Position numbers and translations under genes: made by a program
Source of the DNA: Sequoia sempervirens
Taxonomy: Eukaryota > Streptophyta > Pinopsida > Cupressales > Cupressaceae
Direction of reading: 5' to 3'
DNA: 64,000 bases
Assembly: GCA_007258455.2 (NCBI GenBank)
Contig: VDFB02275615.1
Location: forward strand, 1 to 64,000
The notes under the pieces: model-generated
Told to the model about the DNA's origin: nothing
Database searches by the model: none
The model's input: only the letters and a program-made list of their open reading frames with translations
Shown: positions 58,617-64,000 of the stretch, one piece after another
Position numbering within the stretch: the stretch's first letter is position 1
Layout of the letters: every line of letters begins with the position of its first letter

Positions 58617-60540
58617 ACTCCTAAGTATCAACCGACTTCAACTAGATGTTAGGATGTTAATCCTAAGGTTACTAGATAGATTGATGGGGAAGTGCAACTA
58701 ATATTGGCTAATATCCCACACTGGATAAGTCACAATTTGATACAGATGGTGACTCAAACTCAAACTCTATCATGTCCCTTCCTAAAAAGGTGTTTATTAA
58801 CATAAAAATAAAATTTAAATTTCAAAATTAGGCGCTTAACTTTGGGCCCTAGCACCTTTGTCCTTGCAAGTATATATTTGGTTTTGGGTGGCTAGGCGCA
58901 GTCATCAGGAGATTGAGTATGATTTTGAGATTTTTTCTCAAGTAGGACAACTAAGACACCAACCCTAGTTGCCTACCTAGGTCAAGATGAAAAACCTGAT
59001 TAGAATCTCACTTAATCTCTTCACTTTTTACTATTCATAATCAGAAAAATTGCATTTTTAGATATGAGATGTCGTTTTTAACCCAATGCAGGTCTATTCC
59101 AAGAGTTGATTGCCATTCTAGAAGCTTTTGGGAAGGATTTATAAGTCATTGTAGGCTGCAAGCCATCCACTTCACTCAGTTGGGCACTTCTGAAGGTCTA
59201 TAGCAAAGTTTTGGATGGACTTTAGTAGTGGATTTGCAAGCCAAACACCCCAAATATGCAAACAAGGAGGGTGGAATCAATTGATAATGACCAGCACCAC
59301 GCAACCCATCTGATCTGCACATAGTCGCTCCAAGGAACCATCATCAACACCTATATATAGAGTTGTCAGGCCCAATGTAAATGTATTCTAGGAAGCAACA
59401 AGTGGACATCAAGGCTATAACTCGCCCTTCCTAGGGCACTTTTAGCTAAGCCCACTTTTGGATCTTCACCAAATCCAATCGCAAACCAAGCTGCAAACGA
59501 GTGGTAATCATTTCTAGAGTTTCCTTCATCCAATTAGAAGCTTTGCAACCAAGAGTCAACTGCAGATCTTGAGTGAGCCTAAACCCTACCTTCTTAACAA
59601 TGAAAGGAGTCCTAATCTACTTCAATGCATCCAAAATTGCAACCCTTGCTCCTCATTCCACAAGGTAGATGCATTTCAGATCTGTAGTGTAATGGAGACC
59701 TGTTGATGCGTGTTTCATGACACAACAAACATTTTAGAACAAAGTGTCACAGACGCTCTATCTCTCTTGAAAAACTACCTTGTATGCTAAGATTGCTAGT
59801 AAGATCATAAGGCAATTCCAATGTTTAAGATGAATGCGGATAGGCTCTGTGGTATGGATGTGATTTGCTGTGGGCACAATTAAGATTTTGCAAGTTATTC
59901 GGAAAAGCGGGGACATAAATGCAGTATCATTTTGGATTTTATGATTTTATAAAAAAAAAAGTGAAAAAGATTAAGGGTTTTGGGGATCCTATGCTATTCC
60001 TAAGAAATCAAGAGAAGAGGAGGATTAAATGAAACCAAATAAACAATACTCTGTTTCGCCACGTTAAACGACAACTACACAGAGCAAGTGCAATCTTCTA
60101 GGAATGTGTTTGTGATTTTCACGTAATGAATAATTACCATCAAATAGAACAACAATTATTCAAACAGAAGTTAAGCATCCACGATAAAGCTCAGTCTAAC
60201 TTTGCACATTGAGTGAAATCATCCACTCAAAGAAAGTATGAGCTCGGTTTCACCAATCTCCGTTATCAATCTATCATCCTTCTAACACACATCATAATTC
60301 AAATTTGCTGAGAGAAAGAAAATATGCGACCATGCAACTATTCGACAATCAAGTATTCAAGGCACCTCATGCATTTGAGCTTCATTATCAAAGTAGTGTT
60401 TTCACAACAATCTCATAAAAACTCTCTTTATTTCTACAATCTAACTATTTGCTCTAACTTCTTAATCTCCAATCTCTAATCTCTAATGCTCTAATTATCT
60501 CTAATCCTTCTAATGAAAAATGAGAGAGTGAGGGGGGGGG
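58617..60540 (-). other. repeat-like DNA including a probable LTR downstream of the unknown frame
   Basis: No gene is seen. The part from about 60660 down to about 59900, read on the minus strand, looks like a promoter-bearing LTR following the retroelement frame: a TATA box, a G11 run (C on the minus strand), then a transcribed-looking segment. Its ends are not defined. Confidence 0.4.
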
Positions 60541-60542
60541 GG

Positions 60543-60550
60543 TTTATATA
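60543..60550 (-). promoter_or_regulatory. TATA box of a probable LTR
   Basis: TATATAAA on the minus strand is followed at once by an 11-base C run (60532-60542 on the plus strand is G). It lies 120 bases after the end of the unknown retroelement frame, where a 3' LTR promoter would be expected. Confidence 0.45.
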
Positions 60551-60665
60551 GTTTTCAAAATTACAATGAACGGCCGAGATTGATTCAAGATCAATGGCCC
60601 AGATTAAACAGAACTAAACCCTAATTAGGGTTTCTAAAACCTCAATCAGTTAACTGAAGAGAACT

Positions 60666-63600
60666 CTAGACATCTAGAGTGGCATCCTTATCCACTTGTG
60701 CGGCCTCACGTTCGGCGAATCTGGACACGATTGAGCCGACCTCTTCCATGGCAATGTCGGGCAGCACGTTGACATTGTACCCCAGCAAGTCCAAGCTCTC
60801 GGCACACTCTGCAAAAATAGTCGCCCATTCTGGTTCCTGCAGCAAGAAAGAACTTCTGATGGCCATGAAGTCGAATACTTTAGTGAAGTTTTCTTTCATA
60901 ATCGGCCCGGTGGTGGAGAAAATTTTCTGTACTTGTTCTTTTAAATTCTTTGGCCGCAAGTGTTTCTTTCGGACAGCATCCTTGTCAAGCATATCTGCAG
61001 CCATCTCATAAATTTTACTCTGAATTTCTTTTACTTGTTCTTCAACTCTGCCACCATCCTGCTTCACCTTTTTGAGGACTCCTCTTCTTGAGATCAAAGC
61101 ATAATACCATCCATTGAAGTCATACGCAGCTCCGGCTTCAATAACTTTGTCTTCAATCAATCTTTGCTTTGAGATGCCCTTCAATTCCCGAATACATGGG
61201 ATGATCCTGCTTTGAATATCTTCGAGACTGCTCCATGGTTCTGCAAGATCTGCAACTCGTGAAAGCATAAAGGAAGCCTGCTCATTTACTTGCGCCAACT
61301 TTTCTGCAAATACCAACGCCTCTTCTTTCCTTTCATCCATCCAACCCTTAGCTTTTTTCGCCGTAGTCAATTCTTCTTCAAAATTTGCACCTGGTTCTCA
61401 TGAAGAATTTAGGGTAAAGGCGCCACTTGTTCACCTTCGTTTAGTGGCTTGGTCAAATGTTGGATGTAATCTTTTAGGCGCTGAATTTCTTTCTTATATT
61501 CTTTCTTCTTGGCAACTTCTTTTTCTAACCTGGACTTGATTGTAGCTACGGAATTGTCCAAGTCCTCGACCTCTTGCCCTTTTGTTGTAGGACCCATGTC
61601 AATGGTCGTGATAGCATATTCATCAGGAGCAATCTCATCTTGGAACTTGTCGGCTATAGGTACTGCAATTTGCACCGTGCAATTGCCAGCCTCATCTCTC
61701 TGGATGGTGGAAAATTTCTTGGCCTTCTTCCTTGGGGCAGTTTGCTCTAATCTTGCCAGAAAATCTGTGTCATTGTCCTCCTCAGGAACCTCCACTGGCG
61801 CTTTTCTTTTTCAACCGTTCTTTTAGCCACTCTGGTATTGTTGGCTGCTCAATTACGTCCTGTTGTTGATCTTGGACGTCTTGTATATCCTGTACTTCCT
61901 GCTCTTCATGAATCTCCGGCATACTTTGAACTTCTTGGACCAATTGCATACCCTGGATTTCTTGGACGGATGGATCATCTTGGATTCCTTTGAGGGCGGA
62001 AATCATTCCTTCCTCGAATTCTCCATCCATAATATTTGTATCATTATCCGATTCTAGGATTTCTGTGCTTGCTGGAGAAGGTTGATCATCATCTTCTACT
62101 TGTATTGGCTCCACGTTTTCGACAGGAGAAGGGATCCTGGCATTTTCCAAGGATTCTCTATCCAAGGCGAGCATTTCTTCTATGTTCCTGGAAGTGGCCG
62201 ACTGAAGGGGTTTAGACTTGTGCTTCTTTCGAGCAGGTCCTTCATCTACCATCTTATCCTTGTCTTGTCTTGTAGATTTATCAGCTTCTTTCCTCTTTCT
62301 TGAGTTGGCAGCATCTGTTTGTCCATCTCCACGAGATGCACCGGCGTTTGAAGAACAAGACTCTGTATCGCCCATCAATTCATAGGTGAATTGCACATTT
62401 CTTTGTCTTAGGACTTCTACCTGCTGATCTATCCACCACTGAGAGTACTTGAAAACAGGGCGCATCAAAGTTGCTAGGTCGCCCATCTCAGGTTCAAACC
62501 ATTTTATAGGGGGAAGTGGCTCATTCTCCTTGAAACCTGGCTGCAAATAGATTCCATCATCCTGTAGTTGATCAGGCACTTTGAAAAGCTCGGTAGCCCT
62601 TATCATGCTTAATGGCAATCTTGACCATAACCTTCTTCTTACGTCATATTCATCGGTTGCGTTGGCCCAGAAGTCTTCTAAATCAACTCGATGCTTGTAC
62701 TTTTCTCCGTCCACAGTTCTGATGTGATGGAGTGGATCAAAATTATTCCTGGATTTGTATGATATGAATGGGTATTGTTGAATCTCCAGTCGAGCAACCT
62801 CTGCTGCTTGTGCTGTCGGACATGACTCCTCCATGTTGCCGATGAAAAACGGAAAGGTGACAGCAGCTTTCTGCTTTGGTCTTTGAATGTTCTGATACGT
62901 TTCTAATTGCCTCAGCACTTCCAGCAATACCATCTTGTTGGTCGAATAGATAGGAAGTCTGTAAGGATTTCCTGAAAATCCTTGGATTCTGATGTAGGTG
63001 AACTTAGGATACTGAATGAACCAGAATCCATACCGACTGATTAGGCTCTTGGCTTCGTGTGAGAGTCTTTGGTGCGTTCCGCCTTGAAGAAGCCGGGTGA
63101 TATACATCAAAAAGGCGTCATGAGCTCGCCGGAAATGAGACTTCTCTTTCAATTGTAACTGTGGATAACAATCGTAGGCTTTAAATTGCCCTTGGCCATT
63201 GCCAACCACGCCTTTGCAGGTCAAGCCAGGATACTTGTAATATCTTGCAAGTGAATATACGATGTATGAGCTCATGTGAAAAGTTTTGGTCTCCTCAAAG
63301 TTGACTACCTGCTCGTGCAGGCTATCACTAATCATTCTGGACCAATTGAACATCTTGACTCCAGTGATTATCTCATGATCATCAATAAAATAGTACATAC
63401 AATTTTCAAAAGGTGCACCGTGGGGACTGCCTACTATTCTGTTTAGTAGCAAAACAATGTCACCATATTCCTCTTTGAAATGGGTTCTGATCAATTTCTT
63501 CGGCATCTTGCTTGCAGTAGGCTTAGGCTTTAGTAACCAATTCTTGTTTATGTTGGATGCACAGAGATCCTACTGGCTCTGATAAAGTTTGAGTGTATCT

Positions 63601-63971
63601 TGCTTGGTGCGATAGGATGTTCGAACGTAAACTGGAATTCCAAAGGTCTCTTGGATTGCTAGCTCGGACAAGTAGGCAAGGACTCTTCCGTCAGGTGCTT
63701 CTATCTGTCTGTCTCATGCATTGTAGTGTAGTGCGCATTCTACCATAAGCTCCGGACATTCTTTTGCTGGTGGAAATCCAACTGCGTGGACAATTCCATT
63801 GCGCATCATCCTCATGGCAATTGGTGTAGGCAGACGTCCATCAGTCCCGTACATTTTTTTCCGGAAGTCTTCGAGATCAACGTGGCCAAGATCAGTGTCC
63901 ACAACGTGCTCCCACTTGGACTTGATTTTCGATTGTGTTTGCACGCCTTTGCTGGCAAACTTCATCTTCAC
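60666..63971 (-). pseudogene. long retroelement-associated gene of unknown function, copy 2, 5' end may extend past window
   Basis: Minus-strand frames line up as one protein of about 1,100 residues. 63971-61782 is one frame broken by a TGA (63714) and a TAG (about 63560). A frameshift near 61795 leads to 61795-61409 and another near 61390 to 61370-60666. The N-terminal 600 residues are Tyr/Trp-rich and globular (RTHFKEEYGDIVLLLNRI, YVIYSLARYY-like, VDLEDFWANATDEYDVRRR). A disordered Lys/Glu-rich region with a Val-Gln-Glu repeat follows, then predicted coiled-coil helices (TIKSRLEKEVAKKKEYKKEI) and a helical tail. I do not recognise the family. The relative at 26504-27880 next to a gypsy integrase suggests an accessory retrotransposon gene. 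Confidence 0.6.
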
Positions 63972-64000
63972 TGCTTCGAAAATAGATCTGCAAAAGGAAA

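Noticed and set aside
1..64000. CRISPR array, phage or bacterial operon structure
   Set aside because: No regularly spaced repeats or clustered bacterial-type genes; introns and plant retroelements show nuclear plant DNA.

Overview
The window looks like nuclear DNA from a seed plant with a large, repeat-rich genome, most likely a conifer or other gymnosperm. Only two ordinary plant genes are visible, both on the minus strand. Most of the rest is transposable-element sequence of several classes and ages, often nested. The plant assignment rests on a class III peroxidase and a plant-type (6-4) photolyase. The gymnosperm suggestion is an inference from very long, element-filled introns and low gene density.

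Layout. 1-2268 is AT-rich and holds no gene I can see. 2269-5151 (minus) is a four-exon class III peroxidase with one extra base in exon 1. 5152-19190 is intergenic: a 372-bp tandem duplication, a tRNA-derived SINE, a solo copia-type LTR with a 5-bp target duplication, a set of imperfect hairpins, and decayed LINE pieces.

From 19191 to at least 56001 (minus) lies one gene, a UVR3-like (6-4) photolyase. Nine exons are visible and encode the C-terminal 306 residues. They form three clusters separated by introns of 20,315 and 14,512 bases. Most of the transposon sequence in the window is inside these two introns. It includes a decayed Ty3/gypsy element, a near-intact 6.3-kb LINE with a 14-bp target duplication, two members of one repeat family each interrupted by a different DNA transposon, several elements sharing the terminus TGTARTGTCCC, and a PDS5 retrocopy. 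The N-terminal exons of the photolyase were not found and probably lie beyond 64000.

56002-64000 is presumably the next upstream intron. It holds a 168-bp tandem duplication, a hAT transposase remnant, an LTR-like segment with a TATA box, and a long unidentified retroelement-associated reading frame that runs off the window edge. A decayed relative of that frame lies at 26504-27880, just downstream of the gypsy integrase. This makes it a candidate extra gene of a retrotransposon lineage and, with the giant-intron photolyase, the most interesting item here. All calls come from reading the sequence and translations; no database search was run.
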